Of a stretch of DNA of 64,000 nt, positions 51,840 to 60,386 are shown piece after piece (the first letter of the stretch is position 1; every line of letters begins with the position of its first letter). The notes beneath the pieces are model-generated. The model was not told the origin of the DNA. It ran no database searches and worked only from the letters and a program-made list of their open reading frames with translations. The stretch lies in NCBI RefSeq assembly GCF_014905095.1, contig NZ_CP041165.1, positions 248,001 through 312,000 on the forward strand, written 5' to 3'. This DNA comes from Sulfurimonas marina. Lineage in GTDB: Bacteria > Campylobacterota > Campylobacteria > Campylobacterales > Sulfurimonadaceae. A program made the position numbers and the translations under genes.

Positions 51840-52154
51840 ATGTCAGCAATTAAAGTAAAAGCAAAATTAAAAGGCGGTGTAGTTTCTGTTAAAGCAATGG
51901 CTAAACACGAAATGTCTACATATAACATGGCTGAGAAAAAAACTGGTGATAGAGAAAATGCTAACTTCATTACTCATATCTCTGCTACAATCAACGGTGA
52001 AACTGTAATGGATATGTCAACTTCTCAGTTCTTATCTAAAAACCCTATCTTTAAATTCGACCTTAAAGGTATCGGTGCTAAAGGTGACGCTCTTGAGATG
52101 GTTGCTGTTGATCGTAAAGGTAACACCCTTAAAGGTAAAGGTAAAATTAAATAA
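51840..52154 (+). CDS. soxZ: Thiosulfate-oxidation complex protein SoxZ
   Basis: 104 residues, single immunoglobulin-like domain, with no signal peptide because SoxYZ is exported as a pair through the SoxY Tat signal. The KVKAKLKGGVVSVKAMAKHEM start is typical. AAGGAAT precedes the ATG. A strong hairpin with a T4 run follows. The soxY-soxZ spacing is wide. Confidence 0.92.
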   Translation: MSAIKVKAKLKGGVVSVKAMAKHEMSTYNMAEKKTGDRENANFITHISATINGETVMDMSTSQFLSKNPIFKFDLKGIGAKGDALEMVAVDRKGNTLKGKGKIK

Positions 52155-52164
52155 TTTTACTTTT

Positions 52165-52188
52165 CTTTCCCTCACTCTAGAGGGAAAG
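52165..52188 (+). terminator. Rho-independent terminator after soxZ
   Basis: CTTTCCCTC (52165-52173) and GAGGGAAAG (52180-52188) form a perfect 9-bp stem with a 6-base loop, followed by TTTTAG. It ends the soxYZ message and abuts the convergent trpS stop. Confidence 0.75.
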
Positions 52189-52190
52189 TT

Positions 52191-53156
52191 TTAGTACTTG
52201 ATTCCTGTTACACTTCTGACTTTTTCAATAAGCTCAGAAGCTACAACTCTTGCTTTTGCAGCTCCACTGTTTAAAATATCTCTCACTTCGTCTTGATTCT
52301 TTTCAAAGTATGCACGTCTTTCTCTATACGGTCTGAAATATTCCCAAATTACATCGTGAAGATAAAGCTTGAAGTGCCCATGACCTTCACCACCTTGTGT
52401 GTAACGTTCTTGAAGTGCTACACATTCCTGTTCATTTAAAAAGAGTTTTGCCATGTTGTAAACATTACACTCTTCATACTCTTTTGGAGCTTCTAAAGGT
52501 ACGTTTTCAGTGACGATCTTTTTAATAGTTTTAAGCTGTTTCTTCTCTTCACCAAAAATATTTACAGTGTTTCCGTAACTTTTTGACATTTTTTGTCCGT
52601 CTATTCCCGGTACTGTCGCAACATTTTCTGCAACCTGATACTCAGGAAGTTTAAAGATCTCACCATATTCATTGTTGAACTTGATCGCAATATCACGAGC
52701 AATTTCAACGTGTTGGATCTGATCTTTTCCAACAGGGATAACATCCGGTGAGAAAAGTAATATATCTGCTGCCATAAGTACAGGATAAGAAAATAGTGAA
52801 TGGTTTGCAGCTATCCCTTTAGCTGTTTTGTCTTTATAGCTGTGTGCACGCTCTAAAAGTCCCATTGGAGTGAATGATGAGAGAGCCCAGTAAAGCTCAA
52901 GAACCTCTTTTACATCTGATTGTACCCAAAATGTAGATACATTTGGATCAATTCCTAAAGCTAAAAAGTCAGTTGCCGCTTGCATAGTTAATTCACGCAG
53001 GCGCTCACCGTCGCTTAATGATGTCATAGCATGATAGTTTGCTATAAATGCAAAGGTTTCATTTTGTTCTTGTGCATCAACCATCTGTTTAATAGAACCA
53101 AAGTAGTTCCCAAGATGCAGATCTCCTGATGGTTGAATTCCCGTAAAAACTCTCAT
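52191..53156 (-). CDS. trpS: Tryptophanyl-tRNA synthetase
   Basis: 321 residues from ATG 53156. The HIGH-type PSGDLHLGNYFGS and KMSKS in GQKMSKSYGN are intact, giving the class I form. A longer frame has an ATG at 53165, too close to the AGGA; MRVFTGIQPSG from 53156 is the usual start. It is tail-to-tail with soxZ and divergent from hpf. Confidence 0.96.
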   Translation of the reverse strand: MRVFTGIQPSGDLHLGNYFGSIKQMVDAQEQNETFAFIANYHAMTSLSDGERLRELTMQAATDFLALGIDPNVSTFWVQSDVKEVLELYWALSSFTPMGLLERAHSYKDKTAKGIAANHSLFSYPVLMAADILLFSPDVIPVGKDQIQHVEIARDIAIKFNNEYGEIFKLPEYQVAENVATVPGIDGQKMSKSYGNTVNIFGEEKKQLKTIKKIVTENVPLEAPKEYEECNVYNMAKLFLNEQECVALQERYTQGGEGHGHFKLYLHDVIWEYFRPYRERRAYFEKNQDEVRDILNSGAAKARVVASELIEKVRSVTGIKY

Positions 53157-53262
53157 ATTACACATTCCTAATAATTTTTTGCGTATTATACTAATCTTAG
53201 CTTTATTTTGCTATTATTTGAGTAAATTAAAGGGTATAAAGCCCCTATATAAAGGATATGTT

Positions 53263-53592
53263 ATGAATTTACAAATTCGTGCAAAAGATATTACATTAAC
53301 TGACAATACAAAAGATCATATCGGTAACGCTGTTGAAGCATTTAAAAAATATTCATTAGATATTACAAGCATTGATTGTGTAATTGCTGCAGAGAAAAAA
53401 GGTGTAATGGTAGAGTTCAATATTAAAGTAGCTCACGCTAACCCTGTAATTATTACACAACATGATGAAGATTTAGATGCTGCGATCGATCTTGCTGTAG
53501 AGCGTGCTACAAAAGCACTTCGTCGTTTACATGAAAGAGTTGTTTCTCACGGTGCTGAGTCATTAAAAGACTTAGAAGTGGTTGATGCATAA
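53263..53592 (+). CDS. hpf: Ribosome hibernation promoting factor, short form
   Basis: 109 residues from ATG 53263, with AAAGGA upstream; the longer frame from 53179 is not homologous. It begins MNLQIRAKDITLTDNTKDHI and matches the short HPF/YfiA fold with the basic helix VERATKALRRLHERV. It sits in the decoding channel of idle ribosomes. The next gene starts inside its last codons. Confidence 0.9.
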   Translation: MNLQIRAKDITLTDNTKDHIGNAVEAFKKYSLDITSIDCVIAAEKKGVMVEFNIKVAHANPVIITQHDEDLDAAIDLAVERATKALRRLHERVVSHGAESLKDLEVVDA

Positions 53593-54193
53593 AATATTTT
53601 TTTTAAGTATTTTACTGCTATTTTTCACTAGCTTGTCCGCTAGTGAAAATCAATATTCAATTCGTGGTGTTTACGGTTGGTCTTCAGTTAAAGACCTTGG
53701 GGATATTTTATTTGGTGACGTAGATCCAGACCATAAAGAGTATAAGCTTTATTCTGTTGATGCTGGTAAGTTATTGTATAGTAACGTAAATAAGTGGCCT
53801 ATAGATCTTTACGCTAAAGCTGGTTTTGTTTATTACAATGAAAACAACTTTGAAGATTGTTATGGTGCAGATGTTTACATCAAAGCATTTTGGAACCTTG
53901 ATTTTTTGGATAATCGTGTTCGTTTAGGTCTTGGTGAAGGACTCTCCTATACAACAAGACTATTACAAATTGAAGAGCTTGATGCAGAGCTTAAAACTTC
54001 TCCAACTTCCAAATTTTTGAATTATCTTGATCTTAGTATAGATTTTGACCTTGGAAAACTTATAGGATCAAAACCTTTGGAGGAACTCTACTTAGGTGTT
54101 GTAATGAAACATCGTTCAGGGATATTTGGAACTTTTAGCGGTGTTCACGGCGGTTCAAACTATAACTCTATCTATTTAGAGAAAAACTTTTAA
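53585..54193 (+). CDS. Outer-membrane beta-barrel, PagL-like, uncertain
   Basis: 202 residues from ATG 53585, which overlaps the hpf stop. A signal peptide (about 1-19) precedes alternating, aromatic-rich strands ending IYLEKNF, as in small outer-membrane barrels. H176-R-S178 near the C-terminus recalls the His-x-Ser of lipid A 3-O-deacylase PagL, but the expected acidic residue twelve positions on is missing. So function is not settled. hemJ follows 11 bases later. Confidence 0.6.
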   Translation: MHKIFFLSILLLFFTSLSASENQYSIRGVYGWSSVKDLGDILFGDVDPDHKEYKLYSVDAGKLLYSNVNKWPIDLYAKAGFVYYNENNFEDCYGADVYIKAFWNLDFLDNRVRLGLGEGLSYTTRLLQIEELDAELKTSPTSKFLNYLDLSIDFDLGKLIGSKPLEELYLGVVMKHRSGIFGTFSGVHGGSNYNSIYLEKNF

Positions 54194-54204
54194 AGGATAT
54201 AAAG

Positions 54205-54627
54205 ATGTATGACTGGGTAGTATGGTTTCATGTACTTTCGTTTATATCTTGGTTTTCCGCTCTGTTTTATCTTCCTCGTTTATTTGTATACCATGCAGAA
54301 AATATCGAGAATAAAGGTTTTGTAGAGGTTGTGAAAATTCAAGAGTATAAACTCTTTAAGTATATTGGTGTGCCTGCAATGTGGGCTACACTTTTAAGTG
54401 GCGGTTATCTGGCATACAGCATCGGTTTTAGCGGTAATGCTTGGTTACATGCAAAGATACTTTTTGTTGTGTTTTTAGTGATCTATTTTGTATCGTTAGA
54501 AAAGTTTCGTAGAGATTTTGAAGCTGACAAATGTACAAAAAGTGGAAAATTCTTTAGAATGTACAACGAGATACCGACATTATTAATGTTGGTGATTGTT
54601 GCAATGGTGGTTATCAAACCGTTTTGA
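54205..54627 (+). CDS. hemJ: Protoporphyrinogen IX oxidase, HemJ type
   Basis: 140 residues with four membrane helices. It has the HemJ/UPF0093 signature HVLSFISWFSALFYLPRLFVYH and LHAKILFVVFLV, and the C-terminal FFRMYNEIPTLLMLVIV. It oxidises protoporphyrinogen in the haem pathway with HemB, which feeds the same pathway, elsewhere in the window. AAAGGA precedes the start. A long inverted-repeat region follows the stop. Confidence 0.92.
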   Translation: MYDWVVWFHVLSFISWFSALFYLPRLFVYHAENIENKGFVEVVKIQEYKLFKYIGVPAMWATLLSGGYLAYSIGFSGNAWLHAKILFVVFLVIYFVSLEKFRRDFEADKCTKSGKFFRMYNEIPTLLMLVIVAMVVIKPF

Positions 54628-54692
54628 CCTTGTCTTGAGCGTATGGAACATTTTTAACAAAAATGTTCACGGAAGCTCAAAAAGAGACAAGG
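54628..54692. terminator. Nested inverted repeats after hemJ
   Basis: CCTTGTCTTGAGC (54628-54640) pairs with GCTC and AGACAAGG (54675-54692, four bulged bases), enclosing a perfect hairpin GAACATTTTT (54646-54655) / AAAAATGTTC (54659-54668). It begins at the base after the hemJ stop. There is no U-run, so it may be a two-part terminator or a small repeat element. Confidence 0.5.
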
Positions 54693-54695
54693 TTA

Positions 54696-54709
54696 TTCCC
54701 GAAAGGGAA
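54696..54709. terminator. Small hairpin beside the der stop
   Basis: TTCCC (54696-54700) and GGGAA (54705-54709) with a GAAA tetraloop, six bases past the end of der on the minus strand. It may be part of the der transcript end. Confidence 0.35.
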
Positions 54710-54714
54710 CTTCC

Positions 54715-56193
54715 TTATCTCTCACCCCTTTTCTTTGCCTTAAATAGTAAAGGTGTCCCCTCAAAGTTAAATGCCTCGCGGAATTTATTTGCCAAATATC
54801 TTCTATATGTAAAATGCAGACCTTTAGGCTTATTCATAACAAGTGCAATCTTCGGCGGTCTTGTTTCATACTGTGTAGCATAATAGATACGAATCACCTG
54901 TCCGCTTACACTTGGAAGCGTATGGCGTCTGAGCGCACGCTGTAATACTTCGTTTAGTTGTGAAGTTGGAATTCTTTGCGTATAGTTCTCGTTAATGCTC
55001 AGAATCATATCGTGAAGCTTATCAACACGCTGTCCCGATTTTGCAGAAAGAGTAATGATCGGTGCATATGCTAAGAATTTAAATCTGTCACGAACCTCTT
55101 GGATGATTTTGTCATGTTCTTGTTTATCTGAGATATCCCATTTATTCAGTACTATAATTGCAGATAAACGGTTTGAATCAACAAGTCCTGCAATCTTTTC
55201 ATCCAGATCTAAAAAGGGCTGGCTTGCATCTAAAACGATCAGTGCCATATTTGCATTTTCAAGCATCTCTTTTGTACGAAGCAGGGCATATTTTTCTATA
55301 CCTATAATTTTACCGCGGCGGCGTAGACCTGCAGTATCTACAAATGTGATCTGTTTGTCTTTATAAACAATAGTCTCATCAATCGGATCGATAGTAGTTC
55401 CCGATACACTACTTACAACTGAACGCTCTTCATGTAAAAGAGCATTTAAAAGTGAGCTTTTTCCAACATTTGTACGTCCAATAATGGCAACTTTTATATG
55501 GTTGTCATCTTCTGGATCGTACTCTTTGATATTGTCGTTTTCTGCAAAGATTGAATCATCTTCAAAAGTAGCTTCTTCATCATCTGCATCCCAGTAGTAG
55601 TATCCATCCTCTTCATCATCATGTTCTATAAAGAACTCTTCATCAGTGATCTCTTCATCATCAGCAGAAACAATCTCTTGCTCTTCATCTTCTGTAATAA
55701 TATCTTCATCAGGTATTCTCTCATACAGCCAATCTAATAGAGCTACCGTATTTCTGTTGTGTGCTACAGATATTCCGAAAATTGCATCAGTTCCAAACTC
55801 GTAAAACTCCCAAAGCTTATCTTTCATCTTGTCATTATCGATTTTGTTAACAACAAGCGCTACCTCTTTTCCAAGAGTCTGTAGTTCATAAAAAAGTTTT
55901 TTGTCTTCCTCTTCAGGTAAACCTTTACCATCAACCATATATAAAATGATATCTGCGGCATAGGCTGCTTTTAAACTCATCTCTTTAATCTTGTCAAACA
56001 GCTCACAACCTTTGTCAAGACCACCCGTATCTAAAAGCTCCGCTTGTTTATCGTTGATAATTGCAACTTTTCTTTTAATATCTCTTGTAGTACCTGCCAT
56101 ATCGGATGTGATCGCATCACGTTTTTTGACAAGTCTGTTAAAGAGTGAGCTTTTTCCAACATTTGGGCGACCGATAATGGCGATTTTTTTCAT
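54715..56193 (-). CDS. der: GTPase Der (EngA), with long acidic linker
   Basis: 492 residues. Two GTPase domains show GRPNVGKSSLFNRL at the N-terminus and GRTNVGKSSLLNALL midway, with DTGGL and DTAGL; a KH-like domain ends it. Der aids 50S assembly. Between the GTPases lies an acidic linker of about 60 residues (DDEEITDEEFFIEHDDEEDG and on), longer than usual. AAGG-type site precedes the start. It faces the restriction-modification genes. Confidence 0.96.
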   Translation of the reverse strand: MKKIAIIGRPNVGKSSLFNRLVKKRDAITSDMAGTTRDIKRKVAIINDKQAELLDTGGLDKGCELFDKIKEMSLKAAYAADIILYMVDGKGLPEEEDKKLFYELQTLGKEVALVVNKIDNDKMKDKLWEFYEFGTDAIFGISVAHNRNTVALLDWLYERIPDEDIITEDEEQEIVSADDEEITDEEFFIEHDDEEDGYYYWDADDEEATFEDDSIFAENDNIKEYDPEDDNHIKVAIIGRTNVGKSSLLNALLHEERSVVSSVSGTTIDPIDETIVYKDKQITFVDTAGLRRRGKIIGIEKYALLRTKEMLENANMALIVLDASQPFLDLDEKIAGLVDSNRLSAIIVLNKWDISDKQEHDKIIQEVRDRFKFLAYAPIITLSAKSGQRVDKLHDMILSINENYTQRIPTSQLNEVLQRALRRHTLPSVSGQVIRIYYATQYETRPPKIALVMNKPKGLHFTYRRYLANKFREAFNFEGTPLLFKAKKRGER

Positions 56194-56228
56194 GAGATGT
56201 ACCTTAAAAGAAGTATATTTTTTTTGGA

Positions 56229-56234
56229 ATTATA
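56229..56234 (-). promoter_or_regulatory. -10 box for der
   Basis: TATAAT on the minus strand 35 bases before the der ATG. The 153-base spacer to the methylase gene is AT-rich and also has AAATATAAT (about 56255-56263) on the plus strand, a candidate for the methylase. Confidence 0.45.
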
Positions 56235-56349
56235 TCTAAATTTGAGCTACCTTTAAATATAATGCCAAATCGTGAATTGCAATTTGACATATTTTTTTCA
56301 AATATATTTTTTAGATAGTATGATGTTGTAAACAAAATGAAGGGTAATG

Positions 56350-57162
56350 ATGTGTAAGCCAATAATAAAATGGGTAGGTGGAAAAAGACAGCTACTTAGT
56401 GATCTTAAAAGATTGATGCCAAAAGAGTATAATAGATACTTCGAACCTTTTATAGGGGGCGGTGCACTTTTCTTTGATCTAAAACCTCAAAATGCCTTTA
56501 TAAATGATTACAACACAGAGCTTACAAACCTTTATAAAACAATTAGAGACAACCCTGAAGAGTTGATCAAAGATTTAGAAAAACATAAAAATGAATCGGA
56601 ATACTACTATCAAACAAGAGCACTCGATCGAGATAAAAAAGTGTTTGATAAACTTGACAATATTCAAAGAGCAAGCCGTTTTATCTATTTAAACAAAACA
56701 GGCTTCAACGGACTTTATAGAGTAAATTCAAAAGGGGAATGTAACGTTCCGTTTGGAAGATATAAAAACCCAAAATATTGTGACAGCGAAAATATACAGG
56801 CGTGTAGCGAACTGCTGAAAAATACACAAATAAATAACGGTGATTTTGAATCTATTAGAGAACACGTAAAAGAGGGTGATTTTGTTTATTTTGATCCTCC
56901 ATATGTACCTCTCAATGCAACTTCAAGTTTTACTGGCTATACAGATCAGGGATTTGATGAAGATATGCAGTTTAGATTAAAAGAGTTATGCGATCACATA
57001 AACGACATTGGTGCGTTTTTTATGCTTTCAAACTCTTCTGCAGAGTATGTATATAAACTTTATGACGGTTATACGATCCATGAAGTAAAAGCGACGAGAA
57101 ATATCAACTCTAACGCTTCTAAAAGAGGCAAAATTACGGAAGTGGTTGTTACAAATTACTAG
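56350..57162 (+). CDS. GATC-type N6-adenine DNA methyltransferase (DpnM-like)
   Basis: 270 residues from the second of two ATGs, better spaced from the AAGGG. D12-class: FEPFIGGGALFFD (SAM site) and DPPY at 183-186 in VYFDPPYVPLNATSSFTG. Its text closely follows DpnM/MboI methylases, as with the ending GKITEVVVTNY, so GATC methylation is expected. It lies 8 bases before the endonuclease gene. Confidence 0.88.
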   Translation: MCKPIIKWVGGKRQLLSDLKRLMPKEYNRYFEPFIGGGALFFDLKPQNAFINDYNTELTNLYKTIRDNPEELIKDLEKHKNESEYYYQTRALDRDKKVFDKLDNIQRASRFIYLNKTGFNGLYRVNSKGECNVPFGRYKNPKYCDSENIQACSELLKNTQINNGDFESIREHVKEGDFVYFDPPYVPLNATSSFTGYTDQGFDEDMQFRLKELCDHINDIGAFFMLSNSSAEYVYKLYDGYTIHEVKATRNINSNASKRGKITEVVVTNY

Positions 57163-57170
57163 GAAGTGCT

Positions 57171-58415
57171 ATGCAAAAAGTCTCTAACAATGAAGCATGG
57201 AATCATATCTTTGACGATCTGGATATCTTAGAGGAGATAGAGAAAAACGGTTATTTTGATATCTCGGCCGAAGAGATCAAAAAAAGAGACGGCAAAGAAG
57301 CGAGGCTGATGACAAAGACCGATCACAAAGAGCATCTTCCTCTCGTGATGCAGGAGAACGGCCTGTCGATCTTGGCAATTAAAAACGGACTCTACAGAAT
57401 TGCAAAAACAGACCCTTTTATCTATATAGAAAAAGAGCCGCAGTGTGAAATCAAAACAATTAAACAGCCTGTAGATATAACAACGCTCGATCCTCTTAAT
57501 CTTAAAAGTGAATCGGCAGCATTAGATATTGCAAGTATATCTGGAATGTTGGATGAAGTTTTCGGTGAAGCGACAAACTTAACTATACGCGGAAGATTAC
57601 GGGGGGAACTCTCATTTTGTTTAGACTCGGTGCCTTATGATATCGAAGGGGTGCAGATAGAGGTTGACGGCGGTTATGAAGGGCAAAACAGCGTTAATCT
57701 GGTGGAAGCAAAAATAGGATACAGAAACAACATCAACATCAGACAACTCTTATATCCTGAACTTTTTTGGAAAACCCAACTTAAAGGGCAGAGAAAAGAG
57801 GTGAAAAGTTTTGTCTTTTATTATCAGGACGATATCTTTCGGTTTATCCCTTTTTACTATGACGGTAATATTATCACGGCTGTACATAATCAGGAAAAAG
57901 CCTTTGTTTTTGATCGTAAAAGTTCGTTTACGCTAGAGTTGTTAGAGAAAAACAAAACTATTTTAGTTGATCGCACTATCCCGTTTCCCCAGGCGAATGA
58001 TTTTGAAAAAGTGCATGCTATCTTTTTAAATATTGCCAAAGAGGAACATCCAACAAAATCAAGTGTCACAGATGAGTTTGATATTGTTGCAAGACAGTAT
58101 GACTATTATCTGAATGTTTTAAAGTGGATGGGTGTATGTCAAGAGCAAGGTTCAGAGATCTTTCTAACAGAGCGTGGAGAGCGCCTGCTTACTTTAAACA
58201 TAGAAAAAAGGTTTGAAGAGTTTGTGAGAATTATTTTTTCTGAGCCAATATGTTTTGCACAGCTAAGAAAGTTAGAGCAAAATGAAGAAGATTTTAAAGC
58301 ATATAATTTAAGTGGAAGTACTATAGAGAGACGAATGCAAAGTGTTCGAGCATGGATCAAATATTTTGAGAAGTTTTTTACAAAAAGTTCCCCGAAACAG
58401 GGGAGACTTTTTTAA
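57171..58415 (+). CDS. Type II restriction endonuclease, PD-(D/E)XK, likely GATC
   Basis: 414 residues, not DpnII-like. The N-terminus (VSNNEAWNHIFDDLDILEEI and EARLMTKTDHK) matches a known restriction endonuclease family found beside DNA methylases. The catalytic core is IEVDGGYEGQNSVNLVEAKIG with D166 and E179-A-K181. A winged-helix-like C-terminus follows (RRMQSVRAWIKYFEKFF). It partners the methylase 8 bases upstream; specificity is inferred from it. The start has AGGAAG. Confidence 0.8.
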   Translation: MQKVSNNEAWNHIFDDLDILEEIEKNGYFDISAEEIKKRDGKEARLMTKTDHKEHLPLVMQENGLSILAIKNGLYRIAKTDPFIYIEKEPQCEIKTIKQPVDITTLDPLNLKSESAALDIASISGMLDEVFGEATNLTIRGRLRGELSFCLDSVPYDIEGVQIEVDGGYEGQNSVNLVEAKIGYRNNINIRQLLYPELFWKTQLKGQRKEVKSFVFYYQDDIFRFIPFYYDGNIITAVHNQEKAFVFDRKSSFTLELLEKNKTILVDRTIPFPQANDFEKVHAIFLNIAKEEHPTKSSVTDEFDIVARQYDYYLNVLKWMGVCQEQGSEIFLTERGERLLTLNIEKRFEEFVRIIFSEPICFAQLRKLEQNEEDFKAYNLSGSTIERRMQSVRAWIKYFEKFFTKSSPKQGRLF

Positions 58416-58421
58416 GAGTTA

Positions 58422-59006
58422 TTACTCTGTAGGGAATTCTTTATCTAATTGCTCAAGAGCTTGTTTAGATTGGAATTGTTGCCATAAAGCTTCATCGTTT
58501 TTGAAGCTAGTTTTAACAGCTTTTTTAACCTCTTTATTTACTTCACCTTCTGGAACCGTTACTAGCATATAGATAGCTCCTGATGGTGCTTGCCACATAT
58601 TTACAGCTTTTGAAGATTTCAGATCAACTTTTGCAACTTGTTTTGTTACTGCAGTTGTAACCATGTCAACAGCCTCAGCTGAACCGTTACCAGTAGCACG
58701 AGTAAAACCTTCTACTTTGTCTTTTACTTGTGTTTGAATTTGTTGCGCAAGGTCACTTCTACCATTCATAACTGCAACTCTTCTCATATGTGCAATACCT
58801 GCAGCAGATTTATCAGCTACACCAACACCTGAATAATAACCTGGAACATCAGGGATACAAGTCCAAGTAGGTGCAAGAACATTCTCTTGTTTACATTGAA
58901 AATCAGTTGGAAGCTGATCTTGAGGCTCAGGTTTTTTATCACCACAAGCAGATATGAACGCTGCAAGCGTTAAAGATAAAGCAATCTTAGAGATATTTTT
59001 CATCAT
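58422..59006 (-). CDS. LPP20-family lipoprotein
   Basis: 194 residues. The lipobox ISAC with a lipid-modified Cys is followed by a domain with the LPP20 text YYSGVGVADKSAAGIAHMRR. LPP20-like proteins of Helicobacter are outer-membrane lipoproteins of unknown role. A second ATG lies 3 bases downstream. It is convergent with the endonuclease gene, 6 bases apart, and divergent from the phosphoribosyltransferase. Confidence 0.85.
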   Translation of the reverse strand: MMKNISKIALSLTLAAFISACGDKKPEPQDQLPTDFQCKQENVLAPTWTCIPDVPGYYSGVGVADKSAAGIAHMRRVAVMNGRSDLAQQIQTQVKDKVEGFTRATGNGSAEAVDMVTTAVTKQVAKVDLKSSKAVNMWQAPSGAIYMLVTVPEGEVNKEVKKAVKTSFKNDEALWQQFQSKQALEQLDKEFPTE

Positions 59007-59035
59007 TGTATGGCCTTTTATTTTATTTATGGATA

Positions 59036-59045
59036 TAGTATACTA
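59036..59045. repeat. 10-bp palindrome upstream of the LPP20 gene
   Basis: TAGTATACTA is a perfect palindrome which overlaps the longer inverted repeat starting at 59041. It may serve as a -10 or operator for the LPP20 gene. Confidence 0.35.
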
Positions 59046-59081
59046 GCAAAATTCTTTAGCAAATATTATGTAATGCTAGTA
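59041..59081. promoter_or_regulatory. Inverted repeat in the divergent LPP20/phosphoribosyltransferase spacer
   Basis: TACTAGCA (59041-59048) and TGCTAGTA (59074-59081) are perfect 8-base complements with a 25-base gap. It lies between two divergent starts and could be an operator or leader stem. No regulator is known. Confidence 0.4.
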
Positions 59082-59103
59082 AACCATGATTTATAGGAAT
59101 ATT

Positions 59104-59553
59104 TTGAAACATTATTACACATACGAAGAGTTTAGAACCGATACAAAAGCGTTACTTAAGCAAGTTGAAACGCAAAAGCCTGACGGTATTGTTGCGATCT
59201 CACGGGGTGGTCTGACACTTGGGCATTGTATTGCGGAAGGATTGGACCTGCGTGATGTTCAAACGATACGAACAGAGCTTTATGACGATACGACAAAACG
59301 TGATGCTATTAAACTTTTTGGGGAATGTAAGTTTGGTGAACATAAAAAAGTTTTGGTGCTAGATGATATATCTGATAGTGGTGAAACATTAAAGTTTGTG
59401 ATGGAGTATCTTCAAAAGAACTTTGAACATATAGAGTTTATCTCAGCAACTCTATTTTACAAACATACCTCAAAATATGAACCAACTTTTTGGATTAAAG
59501 AGGCAAAGATGTGGATAGATTTTTTCTGGGAAGCTGATTACAGAGCAGAGTAG
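59104..59553 (+). CDS. Purine phosphoribosyltransferase (Gpt-like)
   Basis: 149 residues from TTG 59104, which has AGGA (59095-59098) ahead; an ATG at 59086 lacks one. The PRPP-binding loop is VLVLDDISDSGET, with ISRGGLTLG as the other phosphate loop. It probably makes GMP or XMP from guanine or xanthine. Ends tail-to-tail with the TerB-DnaJ gene, 2 bases apart. Confidence 0.88.
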   Translation: MKHYYTYEEFRTDTKALLKQVETQKPDGIVAISRGGLTLGHCIAEGLDLRDVQTIRTELYDDTTKRDAIKLFGECKFGEHKKVLVLDDISDSGETLKFVMEYLQKNFEHIEFISATLFYKHTSKYEPTFWIKEAKMWIDFFWEADYRAE

Positions 59554-59555
59554 TT

Positions 59556-60311
59556 TTACTCTCCTCTTGTTTTTTTAATCAACTCATATGCTTGATTGAT
59601 CTCTTGTGTTTTTTTCGTAGCATCTTCCATGTGCTTTTCAGAATGAGTTTGTGAGGCGATAATATCCGGATGGTATTTTCGTATAAGTTTTCTATACGCT
59701 TTTTTGATCGTTTGCATATCGTCACTTTCAGATACTCCCAAGATATCGTAAGCATTTTTAACCGTATGTTGCGGTTGAATGTTTTTAATCATCTCTTCAA
59801 AATGATCAAAGATCTGATGGTAAATTCCAGGATTTACTCTCATTGTTTCGGCAATGATCTGTAAAAGTTCTTCCTCTTCTTTACTTACTTGACCGTCCGC
59901 AAAAGCAAGCTGGATCAAAAACCCCATAAATTTTTCTTGCTGTGTGGTATTTTTATGTGTAGCATCCCCTAATTTTTGTGCGATCTCTTTTACGTTATCG
60001 CTTCGATCTTTTTCTCTTGCAAAAATATCTTTGAGAATTTCACGTGTTTTTTGGGGTTCTGGAAACACAGAAGAAACATCATCAAACATCAGTCCTACGA
60101 GTTCTGCTTCAAGATTATCCACCTTTCCATCAGCTTTTGCAACCTTTGCTACAAGTGCAACAAAAAGTCCCAGATCACTGTTTTCAATAGCTTCGGGAGT
60201 TGCTGCATAGTTTTTCATAGTCTCTGCCGTATATGCTTCATATGTTGAATAGCTTCTAAAGACGTAGTAAAAAAGGATACCTGTAAGTAAAGTAATTATG
60301 AGATAAGACAT
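59556..60311 (-). CDS. TerB-DnaJ membrane co-chaperone (DjlA-like)
   Basis: 251 residues from ATG 60311, with GGAG ahead; an in-frame TTG sits one codon before. One N-terminal transmembrane helix (about 2-20), a TerB-like region with two similar copies of ADGKVDNLEAELV / ADGQVSKEEEELL, and a C-terminal J domain with the HPD motif (RKYHPDIIAS). It would recruit DnaK to the membrane, like DjlA. Confidence 0.88.
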   Translation of the reverse strand: MSYLIITLLTGILFYYVFRSYSTYEAYTAETMKNYAATPEAIENSDLGLFVALVAKVAKADGKVDNLEAELVGLMFDDVSSVFPEPQKTREILKDIFAREKDRSDNVKEIAQKLGDATHKNTTQQEKFMGFLIQLAFADGQVSKEEEELLQIIAETMRVNPGIYHQIFDHFEEMIKNIQPQHTVKNAYDILGVSESDDMQTIKKAYRKLIRKYHPDIIASQTHSEKHMEDATKKTQEINQAYELIKKTRGE

Positions 60312-60386
60312 CAATTGTCTCCTGTTTGATAGAATATTTATAAATTATAATACAAAAAAGAGGTTAATGTAAGTAGAATTTCAATT

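Noticed and set aside
53179-53262. Extended hpf N-terminus
   Set aside because: Hydrophobic, not HPF-like; AAAGGA precedes the ATG at 53263.
56284-56324. TTGACA and TATGAT as a methylase promoter
   Set aside because: The spacing is 29 bases, far beyond 16-18.
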